Assembly (NCBI RefSeq): GCF_001704415.2
Contig: NC_030819.1
Location: 37,008,575-37,072,574 of the forward strand
DNA length: 64,000 nucleotides
Origin: Capra hircus
Taxonomy: Eukaryota > Chordata > Mammalia > Artiodactyla > Bovidae
Direction of reading: 5' to 3'
Part shown: piece by piece, positions 1 through 11,018 of the stretch
Numbering within the stretch: the stretch's first letter is position 1
How the letters are laid out: every line of letters starts with the position of its first letter
The notes under the pieces: model-generated
Database searches by the model: none
What the model was told of the DNA's origin: nothing
The model's input: the letters and a program-made list of their open reading frames with translations, nothing else
Made by a program: the position numbers and the translations under genes

Positions 1-246
1 CTTTGTTCATTTTGTATCTACTATTTAAATGCTAGAATATCCACTTCCTCAGGAGCTGGGAAATGACTCCCCAAGCAAGTTTAAATTATCATGAAGTTTT
101 AAAATTTACTCTTCAAACAAGCATTTGTAGCTAATCTCTGTGTTAGGAGCTGACTATATAATTTGGAATTCTCTGAATTACCTCCCATAGAGGATACGAT
201 GTTTATCCAGTGATAAGTAATTTTAAAATGTACTAATTTGTAGCCC

Positions 247-993
247 TGTTCAGTTCAGTTCAGTTCAGTGACTGAGTCGTGTCTGACTCTTTGCAGCCCC
301 ATGAATTGCAGCAGGCCAGGCCTCCCTGTCTATCACCAACTCCCGGAGTTCACTCAGACTCACGTTCGTCAAGTCCGTGATGCCATCCAGCCACCTCATC
401 CTCAGTCATCCCCTTGTCCTCCTGCCCCAGCATCAGAGTCATTTCCAAATAGTCAACACTTTGCATGAGGTGGCCAAAGTACTGGAGTTTCAGCTTTAGC
501 ATCATTCCTTCCAAAGAAATCCCAGGATTGATCTCCTTCAGAATGGACTGGTTGGATCTCCTTGCAGTCCAGGGGACCCTCAAGAGTCTTCTCCAACACC
601 ACAGTTCAAAAGCATCGATTCTTCGGCGTTCAGCCTTCTTCACAGTCCAACTCTCACATCCATACGTGACCACAGGAAAACCATAGCCTTGACTAGACGG
701 ACTTTAGCTGGCAAAGTAATGTCTCTGCTTTTGAATATGCTATCTAGGTTGGTCATAACTTCTCTTCCAAGGAGTAAGCGTCTTTTAATTTCATGGCTGC
801 AATCACCATCTGCAGTGATTTTGGAGCCCAAAAAATCAAGTCTGACACTGTTTCCACTGTTTCCCCATCTATCTCCCATGAAGTAATGGGACCGGATGCC
901 ATGATCTTCGTTTTCTGAATGTTGAGATTTAAACCAACTTTTTCACTCTCCTCTCTCACTTTCATCAAGAGGCTTTTTAGTTCCTCTTCCTTA
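247..993 (-). mobile_element. BovB (RTE) LINE, 5'-truncated 3' end
   Basis: The left end is the (TTCAG)n tail of BovB seen in reverse, followed by the antisense C-terminal part of the RTE protein. Minus-strand pieces include the VMYGCESW-like block (reads MVTYGCESWTVKKAE) and the LFELWCWRRLLRVPW-type block, in several frames. Homology stops near 993, inside the segment for the region just after the reverse transcriptase catalytic motif. Frameshifts make it non-coding. No clear target-site duplication was found. Confidence 0.93.
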
Positions 994-1471
994 AATTGCT
1001 TGACCTTGCTGGTACCTAGAAATAATAAAAAGCAGATTAACATTCGTCAGTTATTTTGTTGTTTGTGTGGATTCTCTGCAGTCAATGCACACCCTTATTG
1101 TCTACACCTAAGCTGACCACTCCCATTACCTCAACTTTGGTCCACATCAAACGTCCAAAAGCTAAAAGGCAGCCAGTACCAAGGCTGTCCCAGAAAGAAG
1201 GGAACACTAGAGAACTGAGTCTAAGTTACCACAGTACAAAAGACTTTTTTTTGACTATTTTTTGTATTTATAAACGTAAATACTTGAACTATTTCTTAAA
1301 GTATTTATGTCTATATTAAGATATAACAATATAATACAAAATAGGAGACCTTGAAGATCACTCCATGGAATAGAATGCAAAACCCAACTCTAGTCAATTA
1401 AAAATTTAGTCTATGACAAAAATCATATTTCAAGTTGGGAAAAGGAGAACTATGTGTTAGGGTAGCTGTAT
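994..1471. other. unassigned single-copy-like DNA
   Basis: AT-rich sequence with no recognisable gene or repeat family. The short open frames here have no domain or codon pattern worth reporting. Confidence 0.6.
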
Positions 1472-1696
1472 GCATAGGTGCATGTGAGTTCAGTCACTCA
1501 GTAGTGTCCAAATCTTTTGGGACCCACTGGACTGTAGCCAGCGAGGCTCCTCTGTCTATGGGATTATCTCAGAAAGAATACTAGAGGTTGGTGCCATTTT
1601 CTCCTCCAAGGGATCTTCCTGATCCAGGGATTGAACCAGCATTTCCTACATTGGCAGCTGGGTTCTTTACCACTGTACCACCTACAAAGCCCAGAC
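1472..1696 (-). mobile_element. Bov-tA SINE
   Basis: Reverse complement of the tRNA-Glu-derived head joined to the BovB-derived body: the CAGTCACTCAGT, GTCCATGG-like and CTTTACCACTG blocks are in the expected order. Flanks share a short imperfect repeat, AGCTGTAT (1464-1471) and AACTGTAT (1697-1704), a plausible target-site duplication. Confidence 0.88.
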
Positions 1697-1859
1697 AACT
1701 GTATAAAACACGTAAAAGATATAAATGTGCTTCATTTCTCATTTCACACACACAAAATGATTTCCAGATAGTCCAAAGAGTCAAATGAAGTAAAAAAAGA
1801 GAGAGAGAAAATCTACAAAACACAAAACAGGAGGGAAATAAATATATATATGAGTTTTT

Positions 1860-2240
1860 ATATGCTATTGGGTTGAGAAAGCAATCTCAAGGCATAAAAT
1901 CAAAGATAGACACCATAGGGAAAAGACTGACATCATCAGTGGCATAAAAATTAAATTTGTATACTTTAAACAAACCATAAACATAATGAAAAGACAAGTG
2001 GCTTCCTGGGGGGGGGGGGGAAAATGTGTCACGTATGACAGAAAAACAGCTTTCATAAATCAGTAAAAAAAAAAATTATTAATAATAATGGCTATTATTA
2101 TTATTATAGTAAAAATAATCTTGAAAGAAAAATGAACAAAGAATACAGAAAGGCAATTCACAAAATCAGGAATGTGGATAAAAGAGAAAAGTTCAACAGC
2201 ATTATAAAAAGGAAAATAAGCAAACATAGCAACAATGATG
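1860..2240 (+). mobile_element. ancient L1 (L1M-type) ORF2 fragment
   Basis: Degenerate match to the 3' part of L1 ORF2: blocks resembling the AAACATAAACAAAATxAAAAGACAA and CACATATGACAGA segments near 1970-2045, and an ATGAACAxxxAATTCAC block near 2131-2165. A run of 13 G (2008-2020) and AAT repeats (2080-2105) interrupt it. No reading frame survives. Confidence 0.5.
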
Positions 2241-2295
2241 TAAGGAAACTCAAGCTCAGCAACTTGCTGCTCGAAAGTCAATACTTCAGAGTTGA

Positions 2296-4563
2296 AAGTG
2301 GTCAAACAGGAGATGGCAAGAGTGAACGTCGACATTCTAGGAATCAGCAAACTAAAATGGACTGGAATGGGTGAATTTAACTCAGATGACCATTATATCT
2401 ACTACTGTGGGCAAGAATCCCTTAGAAGAAATGGAGTAGCCATCATGGTCAACAAAAGAGTCCAAAATGCAGTACTTGGATGCAATCTCAAAAACGACAG
2501 AATGATCTCTGTTCGTTTCCAAGGAAAACCATTCAATATCACAGTAATCCAAGCCTATGCCTCAACCAGTAATGCTGAAGAAGCTGAAGTTGAATGGTTC
2601 TATGAAGACCTAAAAGACCTTTTAGAACTAACACCCAAAAAAGATATCCTTTTCATTATAGGGGACTGGAATGCAAAAGTAGAAAGTCAAGAAACACCTG
2701 GGGTAATGGGCAAATTTGGCCCTGGAATATGGAATGAAGCAGGGCAAGGGTAATAGAGTTTTGCCAAGAGAACGCACTGGTCATAGCAAACATCCTCTTT
2801 CAACAAAACAAGAGAAGACTCTACGCATGGAAATCACCAGATAGTCAACACCAAAATCAGATTGATTATATTCTTTGCAGCTAAAGATGGAGAAGCTCTA
2901 TATAGGCAGCAAAAACAAGACTGGGAGCTCACTGCGGCTCAGCACACGAACCCCTTATTGCCAAATTCAGACTTAAATTGAAGAAAGTGGGGAGAACCAC
3001 TAGATCATTCAGGTATGACCTAAATATAATCCCTTATGATCATATAGTAGAAGTGAGAAATAGATTTAAGGGACTAGATCTGATAGATAAGTGCCTGATG
3101 AACTATGGAATGAGGTTCGTGACATTGTACAGGAGACAGGGATCAAGACCATCCCCAAGAAAAAGGAATGCAAAAAAGCAAAATGGCTATCTGGCTATTT
3201 TCACAAATAGTTGTGAAAAGAACAGAAGTGAAAAGCAAAGGAGTAAAGGAAAGATATAAGCATCTGAATGCAGAGTTCCAAAGAACAGCAAAGAGATAAG
3301 AAAGCCTTCCTCAGTGATCAATGCAAAATGTATGGCAAAACCAATACAGTATTGTAAAGTAAAATAACGTAAAAATTAAAATTAAAAAAAAAGAAACAGA
3401 GGAAAACAACAGAATGGGAAATCTCAAGAAAATTAGATATACCAAGGGAACATTTCATGCAAAGATGGGCTCGATAAAGGACAGAAATGGTATGGACCTA
3501 ACACAAGCAGAAGATATTAAGAAGAGGTGGCAAGAATACACAGAAGAACTTTTCAAAAAAGATCTTCACGACCAAGATAATCACGATGGTGCGATCACTC
3601 ACCTAGAGCCAGACATCCTGGAATGTGAAGTCAAGTGGGCCTTAGGAAGCACCACTGCAAACAAAGCTAGTGGAGGTGATGGAATTCCAGTTGAGCTGTT
3701 TCAAATACTCAAAGATGATGCTGTGATAGTGCTACACTCAATATGGCAGCCAATTTGGAACACTCAGCAGTGGCCACAGGACTGGAAAAGATCAGTTTTC
3801 ATTCCAATCCCAAAGAAAAGCAATGCCAAAGAATGCTCAAACTACCACACAATTGCACTCATCTCACACTCTAGCTCAACATTCAGAAAATGAAGATCAT
3901 GGCATCCGGTCCCATCACTTCATGGGAAATAGATGGGGAAACAGTGGAAACAGTGTCTGACTTGATTTTTGGGGGCTCCAAAATCACTGCAGATGGTGAT
4001 TGCAGCCATGAAATTAAAAGACGCTTACTCCTTGGAAGAAAAGTTATGACCAACCTAGATAGTATATTCAAAAGCAGAGACATTACTTTGCCGACTAAAG
4101 TCCGTCTAGTCAAGGCTATGGTTTTTCCTGCGGTCATGTATGGATGTGAGAGTTGGACTGTGAAGAAGGCTGAGCGCCATAGAATCGATGCTTTTGAACT
4201 GTGGTGTTGGAGAAGACTCTTGAGAGTCCCTTGGACTGCAAGGAGATCCAACCAGTCCATTCTGAAGGAGATCAATCCTGGGATTTCTTTGGAAGGACTG
4301 ATGTTAAAGCTGAAACTCCAGAACTTAGCCTACCTCATGCTAAGAGTTGACTTATTGGAAAAGACTCTGATCCTGGGAAGGATTGGGGGCAGGAGGAGAA
4401 GGGGACGACAGAGGGTGAGATGGCTGGATGGCATCACGGACTTGATGGACGTTAGTCTGAGTGAACTCCGAGAGATGGTGATGAACAGGGAGGCCTGACG
4501 TGCTGCAATTCATGGGGTCGCAAAGAGTCTGACACAACTGAGCGACTGAACTGAACTGAACTG
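2296..4563 (+). mobile_element. BovB (RTE) LINE copy with internal deletion
   Basis: Sense BovB beginning inside the apurinic-endonuclease domain and ending in the (CTGAA)n tail. The 2292-2753 frame carries endonuclease blocks LGISKLKWTG and FIIGDWNAK. Later frames (2978-3259, 3414-3893) cover the linker and the start of the reverse transcriptase (VFIPIPKK). At about 3872 the sequence jumps from the text after that block straight to the segment after the YADD motif, removing about 575 bp compared with the copy at 4930-7832. The frame 3890-4498 (202 aa) is the C-terminal part. A 63-bp L1 tail sits in it at 3328-3390. The copy cannot encode a polymerase. Confidence 0.95.
3328..3390 (+). mobile_element. 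minimal L1-BT 3'-end insertion inside BovB
   Basis: The BovB text ATCAATGCAAA...AGAAATAGAGG (compare 6067-6090) is split here by about 63 bp that match the last bases of L1-BT (compare 16097-16150: TATGGCAAAACCAATACAGT and the AT-rich tail). This is an extremely 5'-truncated L1 insertion. The duplication cannot be delimited because both edges are A-rich. Confidence 0.85.
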
Positions 4564-4565
4564 AA

Positions 4566-4820
4566 GTTCTTTTTTGTATAGTTCTTCTGTTTATTCTTGC
4601 CACCTCTCTTAATATCTTCTGCTTGTGTTAGGTCCATACCATTTCTGTCCTTTATTGTGTCCATCTTTGCATGAAATGTTCCTATTTCTAATTTTCTTCA
4701 AGAGATCTCTAGTCTTTCCAATTCTATTGTTTTCCTCTATTTCTTTGCACTGTTCACTTAAGGCTTTCTTACTTCTCCTTGCTATCCTTTGGAATTCTGC
4801 ATTCAGATGGGTATATCTTA
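4566..4820 (-). mobile_element. inverted BovB internal fragment
   Basis: Antisense BovB covering the linker between endonuclease and reverse transcriptase (reads HLNAEFQRIARR, KEIEENNR, GMDLTQAEDIK on the minus strand). It corresponds to about 6005-6260 of the next copy. It begins one or two bases after the 3' tail of the preceding BovB, giving a head-to-head arrangement. It has neither BovB terminus, so its mode of arrival is unclear. Confidence 0.88.
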
Positions 4821-4929
4821 CTTTTTCAAAGTTATTATTAGGCATATTCCTTGAGAGGGAACCAGGAATTTGCTTCATCTCTTCTTTATATCTTGACTGT
4901 TCCTCCTTTGTTTCTGCATTCCTTAGCAA
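4821..4929. other. unassigned junction between BovB segments
   Basis: About 110 bp between the inverted fragment and the next BovB. It continues an open minus-strand frame but I cannot match it to a repeat. It may be 5' leader of the following BovB or older target DNA. Confidence 0.4.
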
Positions 4930-7832
4930 AAACAATACCCAGCTGTGGATGTGACTGGTGATAGAAGCAAGATCCGATACTGTAAAGAGCAATATTGCAT
5001 AGGAACCTGGAATGTCAGGTCCATGAATCAAGGCAAATTGGAAGTGGTCAAACAAGAGATGGCAAGGGTGAACGTCAACATTCTATGAATCAGCGAACTA
5101 AAATGGACTGGAATGGGTGAATTTAACTCAGATGACCATTACATCTACTACTGCGGCCAGGAATCCCTCAGAAGAAATGGAGTAGCTATCATGGTCAACA
5201 AAAGAGTCCAAAATGCAGTACTTGGATGCAATCTCAAAAATGACAGAATGATCTCTGTTCGTCTCCAAGGCAAACCATTCAATATCACAGTTATCCAAGT
5301 CTGTTCCCCAACCAGCAACACTGAAGAAAATGAAGTTGAACAGTTTTATGAAGACCTACAAGATCTTTTAGAACTAACACCCAAAAAAGATGTCCTTTTC
5401 ATTATAGGGGACTGGAATGCAAAAGTAGGAAGTCAAGAAACACCTGGAGTAATAGGCAAATTTGGCCTTGGAATGCGGAATGAAGCAGGGCAAAGACTAA
5501 TATTGTTTTGCCAAGAAAATACACTGGTCATAGCAAACACCCTCTTCCAACAACACAAGAGAAGACTCTACACATGGACATCGCCAGATGGTCAACACTG
5601 AAATCAGATTGATTATATTCTTTGCAGCCAAAGATGGAGAAGCTCTATACAGCCAACAAAAATAAGAATGGGAGCTGACTGTGGCTCAGATCATGAACTC
5701 CTTATTGCCAAACTCAGACTTAAATTGAAGAAAGTAGGGAAAACCACTAGGCCATTCAGGTATGACCTAAATCAAATCCCTTATGATTATACAGTGGAAG
5801 TGAGAAATAGATTTAAGGGTCTATATCTGATAGATAGAGTGCCTGATGAACTATGGAATGAGGTTCGTGACATTGTACAGGAGACAAAGATCAAGACCAT
5901 CCCCATGGGAAAGAAATGCAAAAAAGCAAAATGGCTGTCTGGGGAGGCCTTACAAATAGCTGTGAAAAGAAGAGAGGTGAAAAGCAAAGGAGAAAAGGAA
6001 AGATATGAGCACCTGAATGCAGAGTTCCAAAGAATAGCAAGAAGAGATAAGAAAGCCTTCTTCAGCAATCAATGCAAAGAAATAGAGGAAAACAACAGAA
6101 TGGGAAAGACTAGAGATCTCTTCAAGAAAATTAGAGATACCAAGGGAACATTTCATGCAAAGATGGGCTCAATAAAGGACAGAAATGGTATGGACCTAAC
6201 AGAAGCAGAAGATATTAAGAAGAGGTGGCAAGAATACACAGAAGAACTGTACAAAAAAGATCTTCACGACCCAGATAATCATGATGATGTGATCACTAAT
6301 CTAGAGCCAGACATCCTGGAATGTGAAGTCAAGTGGGCCTTAGAAAGCATCACTACGAACAAAGCTAGTGGAGGTGATGGAATTCCAGTTGAACTGTTTC
6401 AAATCCTAAAAGATGATGCTGTCAAAGTGCTGCACTTAATATGCCAGCAAATTTGGAAAACTCCACAGTGGCTACAGGACTGGAAAAGTGCAGTTTTCAT
6501 TCCAATTCCAAAGAAAGGCAATGCCAAAGAATGCTCAAACTACTGCACAATTGCACTCTCTCACATGCTAGTAAAGTAATGCTCAAAATTCTCCAAGCCA
6601 GGCTTCAGCAATACATGAACCGTGAACTTCCTGATGTTCAAGCTGGTTTTAGAAAAGGCAGAGGAACCAGAGATCAAATTGCCAACATCCGCTGGGTCAT
6701 GGAAAAAGCAAGAGAGTTCCAGAGAAACATTTATTTCTGCTTTCTTGACTATGCCAAAGCCTTTGACTGTGTGGATCACAATAAACTGTGGAAAATTCTG
6801 AAAGAGATGGGAATACCAGACCACCTAACCTGCCTCTTGAGAAATCTGTATGCAGGTCAGGAAGCAACCGTTACAACTGGACATGGAACAACAGACTGGT
6901 TCCAAATAGGTAAAGGAGTACGTCAAGGCTGTATATTGTCACCCTGCTTATTTAACTTATATGCAGAGCACATCATGAAAAATGCTGGACTGGAAGAAAC
7001 ACAAGCTGGAATCAAGATTGCCAGGAGAAATATCAATAACCTCAGATATGCAGATGGCACCACCTTTATGGCAGAAAGTGAAGAGGAACTAAAAAACCTC
7101 TTGATGAAAGTGAAAGAGGAGAGTGAAAAAGTTGGCTTAAAGCTCAACATTCAAAAAACAAAGATCATGGCATCCAGTCCCATCACTTCATGGGAAATAG
7201 ATGGGGAAACAGTGGAAACAGTGTCAGACTTGATTTTTGGGGCTCCAAAATCACTGCAAATGGTGATTGCAGCCATGAAATTAAAAGAGCTTACTCCTTG
7301 GAAGAAAAGTTATGACCAACCTAGATAGCATATTCAAAAGCAGAGACATTACTTTGCCGACTCAGGTCCGCCTAGTCAAGGCTATGGTTTTTCCTGTGGT
7401 CCTGTATGGATGTGAGAGTTGGACTGTGAAGAAGGCTGAGCACAGAAGAATTGATGCTTTTGAACTGTGGTGTTGGAGAAGACTCTTGAGAGTCCCTTGG
7501 ACTGCAGGGAGATCCAACCAGTCCATTCTGAAGGAGATAACCCTGGGATTTCTTTGGAAAGAATGATGCTAAAGCTGAAGCTCCAGCACTTTGGACACCT
7601 CATGTGAAGAGCTGACTCATTGGAAAAGACTCTGATGCTGGGAGAGATTGGGGGCAGGAGGTGAAGGGGACGACCCAGGATGAGATGGCTGGATGGCATC
7701 ACCAACTCGATGGACATGAGTAAGTGAACTCCGGGAGATGGTGATGGACAGGGAGGCCTGGCATGCTGCAATTCATGGGGTCGCATGCAAAGAGTCAGAC
7801 ACGACTGAGCGACTGATCTAAACTGAACTGAA
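4930..7832 (+). mobile_element. near-full-length BovB (RTE) LINE
   Basis: The most complete BovB here: it starts in the 5' part of the ORF (block GTWNVRSMNQGKLEVVKQ in the + frame near 5000-5060) and runs through endonuclease, linker, reverse transcriptase and C-terminal region to the (ACTGA)n-type tail at 7832. BovB is an RTE-clade element that moves by target-primed reverse transcription. No flanking duplication was identified because the 5' end is uncertain. Confidence 0.94.
4954..7566 (+). pseudogene. BovB endonuclease-reverse transcriptase ORF, inactivated
   Basis: Translated in order: AP endonuclease (5113-5601, with IIGDWNAKV and, past the stop, NQIDYILC), linker (5668-6300), reverse transcriptase fingers and palm (VFIPIPKK near 6496; FCFLDYAKAFDCVDHNKLW near 6740-6790; RQGCILSPCLFNLYA near 6920-6965), and the tail with the YGCESW block. 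Lesions: a TGA at 5599-5601 where the family reads Arg (CGA to TGA, a CpG decay change); a 2-bp loss near 6556 shifting the frame; single-base losses near 7240 and 7285; and another near 7540. The catalytic YADD is YADG (7047-7058), so the second metal-binding Asp is lost. A dead gene, but well enough preserved to serve as the local reference copy. Confidence 0.92.
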
Positions 7833-8059
7833 CTTCCTTTTCTGATTAGCAACTCTTTGAATCTGCCCTTTTGTACTCAGGGAAGGCCAAGGAAGCTGAA
7901 GGAAGCCTATTTCCTACAAACAAGAAATGGGGAACAGGGAAAGCTTTTGCACCCTGGCCCCAGAGGTCTTGCTCCATTTCTATGAGGTTATTTTACTTTT
8001 CAGTTTGTGATTTGTGTTATTCTTGTCCAATGTTGACAAAAGATCAGCAAAATGAGTGT
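7833..8059. other. unassigned unique DNA
   Basis: Short stretch between the BovB tail and an old L1; nothing recognised. Confidence 0.5.
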
Positions 8060-8417
8060 TATTTGATATAATGCAACATTTGAATCACTCTTTGGGGTGT
8101 TATATCACAGTACAAATCTTTAAAAATGTGACCTGAGACTCCACTTCTAGGAATGTACACAGAGAAATAATCAGAGATGCTCCCAAGATTTATGCACAAA
8201 AATTTTCGTGTCCCTGCTGCATTTAATATGAATCCAGAAAACATCTAAATAACCAACTGAAGAAGAATGGTTAAATAAATTACAATGTATCCATACCATG
8301 ACTCATTTTGTTTAAAGAATCATCGTATTGAAGCATATTATTGTATTTTTAAATGTCCATGATATAATGTAAAGTGGAAGAGGCAATTTCAATTTTTAAT
8401 AAAAAAGATTCCATTTT
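8060..8417 (+). mobile_element. ancient L1M ORF2 3' end, left part
   Basis: Degenerate L1 text: CCACTTCTAGGAAT, AAATAATCAGAGATG, GGTTAAATAAATTA and CATGATATAATG blocks are in the order found at the end of L1M ORF2 and its 3' UTR. It is interrupted at 8418 by the young L1-BT and appears to resume at 16175 with TTTTCTACA/TCTTCTACAATGATCATG text. Confidence 0.7.
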
Positions 8418-9654
8418 TAAATAATGGCGGGAACTGTAAAGATGGCGGAGGAATAGGACAGGAAGACCACTTTCTCCCTCACAAATTCCTCAAAAGAACA
8501 TTTCAACATTTCAACATTCCACAAAACAACTTCTGTTGGCTGGCAGAGAACATCAGGCAACCAGAAATGCAGACCATTGTCTTCAAAAACAAGTAGGAAA
8601 AAACATAAAAGAGGAAAAAGGAGACAAAGGAGGTGGGGAGGGAGCTCCATCCTGGGAAGGGAATTTTAAGAAGAGAGGTTTCCAAACACCAGGAAACACT
8701 CTCCCTGCTGAGTCTGTGGCGAGCCTTGGAAACACAGAGGGCAACATAACAGGAAGGAAAAATAAATAAATAATTAAAACCAAGAGATTACAAGCCCAAC
8801 AGTAACTCCGCCAGCGGAAAAGCAGCACAGATGCCTGCATCCGCCACAAGCTGGGGGGGGCAGGGCAGGGACGCGCAGGAGGCGCGGGCTGCAGTGCTTT
8901 GTAAGAATCAGGCAGGAACGCCCCACGCGCAACCAGAACGATCTAACTTGGGCTAGCAAACCAGACTGTGGGATAGCTACCGCATGAAAAGCTCGAACAT
9001 AAGACACCGCCAGGACCGAGCACAGAACCAAGGACAGAACGGAAAAAGCCGGCTGCAGACCATCCCCCGCCTGGGACAGGCAGCCAGAGCCGTAAGGACT
9101 GGAAAGGGGCAATTGCAGACCCGGAGAGACTTTACTTACCTAACTGCAAGCAGGCTTCTTTGCTAAGACTTCTGGGGGTGCTGGACAGTCACCATCTGCC
9201 TCACAAGGGGCGCCAGCGGTCCACCCAGAAAACTGAGCAGCAGAGGCAGAAAAGGCGACAAGTCCCAGCGATCGCGCTCGCCAAACTCCTGAGCTACTCG
9301 GACACGGGAAGTGCACAAAACGCAGTCCCAACCGAATCTGTGCCTCTGAGGGCTACCTGAGCGCCGAACCTGAGCAGCTTAGACTGGGGAAGTGCATACA
9401 GCCTAGAGCCGGCCCCAGACGATTCCCGGCTGAGCATTGTAGAGCCGGAGCGGTTTGTGCGCCGCGAGAAGGGACAGGTCCAGCGGGGCTGAGACACTGT
9501 GTGCACACGACAGTGCTATTTGTTTGCAGCATCCCCCCTCCCCACAGCGCAACTGAACTAGTGAGCCTAAAAAACCAGCAAACAGAAGAAGTTAATCAGA
9601 GTGAACCGCCTTGGAAGTGACCCCACACTGCCCACTCTGTCCCATAGAAGGGAC

Positions 9655-9960
9655 AGATATATTTTTACTATTTTAAAAATCATTCCTTTTTTTTTTCTAA
9701 CTTATTTTTTAACTGTTAAGTCTTCTATTTATCCTCTAATTTTTATTTCTATAACCTACTATTACTATTTTTTTTTTTAAAAAGACTTTTTTTTTTTTTA
9801 AGGCAAACACCATATATAGTCTTTGGGTGGTTGTTGGTGTTTTTTTTTTTTTTTAATAATTCTTGTGGGTTTTCTTTTTTTTCTCTCTCTCTCTTTTTTT
9901 TTCCTTTCTTCCTTTTTCCTTCTGCTTCTTTTCTTTAATATTGTATTTTTGAGAATCCAA
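9655..9960. repeat. T-rich low-complexity tract in L1 5' UTR
   Basis: Runs of 9-14 T interspersed with CTCT and TTCC blocks; part of the L1-BT leader, with length-variable homopolymers that are prone to sequencing error. Confidence 0.85.
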
Positions 9961-10059
9961 CCTCTACTCTAGATTTTTAATCTTTGCTCTTTGGTTTTTG
10001 TTGTCAATTTTGTACATTTAAAAACCCAAACTTCACTACCCAAGTTTACCTGAGAGCGA

Positions 10060-10490
10060 GATTACTGGCTTGACCACTCTCTCCTCCTTTGGACTCTCCT
10101 TTTCCTCCACCAGGTGGCCTCTGTCTCTTTTCTCCCCCATCTCTTCTCTATCCAACTCTGTGAATCTCTGTGTGTTCCAGACAGTGGAGAACACCTAAGG
10201 AACTGGTTACTGGCAGGATTTGTCTCTCTCCTACTCATTCCTCTCTCTTATCCTCCTGGCCACCTCTGTCTACTTCCTCCCTCTCCTCTTCCCTGTATAA
10301 CTCCATAAATACCTCTGAGCGGTCCAGACTATAGAGTGCACATAAGGAAGTGACTACTGGCTAGCTTGCTCTCTCCTCTTTTGATCTCACCACATCTCAT
10401 TCCAGTCACCTCTAACTACCCCCTCCCTCTTCTCTTCTCCTTGCAACTCAGTGAACCTTTCTGAGTGTCCCTCAATGTGGAGAAACTTTT
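10060..10490 (+). repeat. about 146-bp tandem monomers in L1 5' UTR
   Basis: Three diverged units: the marker TACTGGC falls at 10063, 10208 and 10355 (spacings 145 and 147). Each unit repeats, in order, a CTCTCxCCTxxT block, a CACCTCTxxCTxC block, a pyrimidine-rich stretch, an AACTCxGTGAA-like block and a GTCCAGACxxTxGAGxxCACxTAAGGA-like block, the third unit partially. Confidence 0.8.
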
Positions 10491-11018
10491 CATCTTTAAC
10501 CTAGATGTTTTATCATTGGTGCTGTATAGATGGAGAAGTCTAGAGGCTACTGTAAAAATAAAACTGAAAACCAGAAGCAGGAGGCTTAAGTCCAAAGCCT
10601 GAAAACATTAGAGAACTCTTGAATTCAGGGAACATTAAGCAATAGGAGCTCATCAAATGCCTCCATACCTACACTGAAACCAAGCACCACCCAAGGGCCA
10701 ACAAGTTCCAGAACAAGACATACCACGCAAATTCTCCAGCAACACAGGAACACTCCCCTGAGCTTCAATATACAGGCAGCTCAATGTTATTCCAAAACCT
10801 TTGACATCTCATAACCCATTACGGGTCACTCCACTGCACTCCAGAGAGAAGAATCCCAGCTCCACCCACCAGAACTCCAACACAAGCCTCCCTAACCAGG
10901 AAACCTTGACAAGCCATTGATAGAACCCCACCCACAGTGAGGAAGCTCCATAATAAAGAGAACTCCACAAATTCCCAGAATATAAAAAGGCCTCCCCAAA
11001 CGCAGCAATATAACCAAG

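Larger units (their letters stand above)
8429..11018 (+). promoter_or_regulatory. L1-BT 5' UTR and internal promoter region
   Basis: L1 carries an internal RNA polymerase II promoter in its 5' UTR. Here the first 20 bp include AAGATGGCGG, the motif bound by YY1 at the start of other mammalian L1s (established for human L1; inferred here). The segment 8830-9560 is CpG-bearing and GC-rich. 9655-9960 is a degenerate T-rich tract. 10060-10490 is a tandem array (listed separately). Activity cannot be judged from sequence. Confidence 0.7.

Noticed and set aside
3890..4498. 202-aa open frame as a host gene
   Set aside because: It is the C-terminal part of the BovB protein, seen in many copies here.
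4566..7832. Twin priming of the 4930-7832 BovB to explain the inverted fragment
   Set aside because: The inverted segment is also present in full in the forward copy, which twin priming does not produce.
8830..9560. CpG island of a host promoter
   Set aside because: The GC-rich stretch is the L1-BT 5' UTR.
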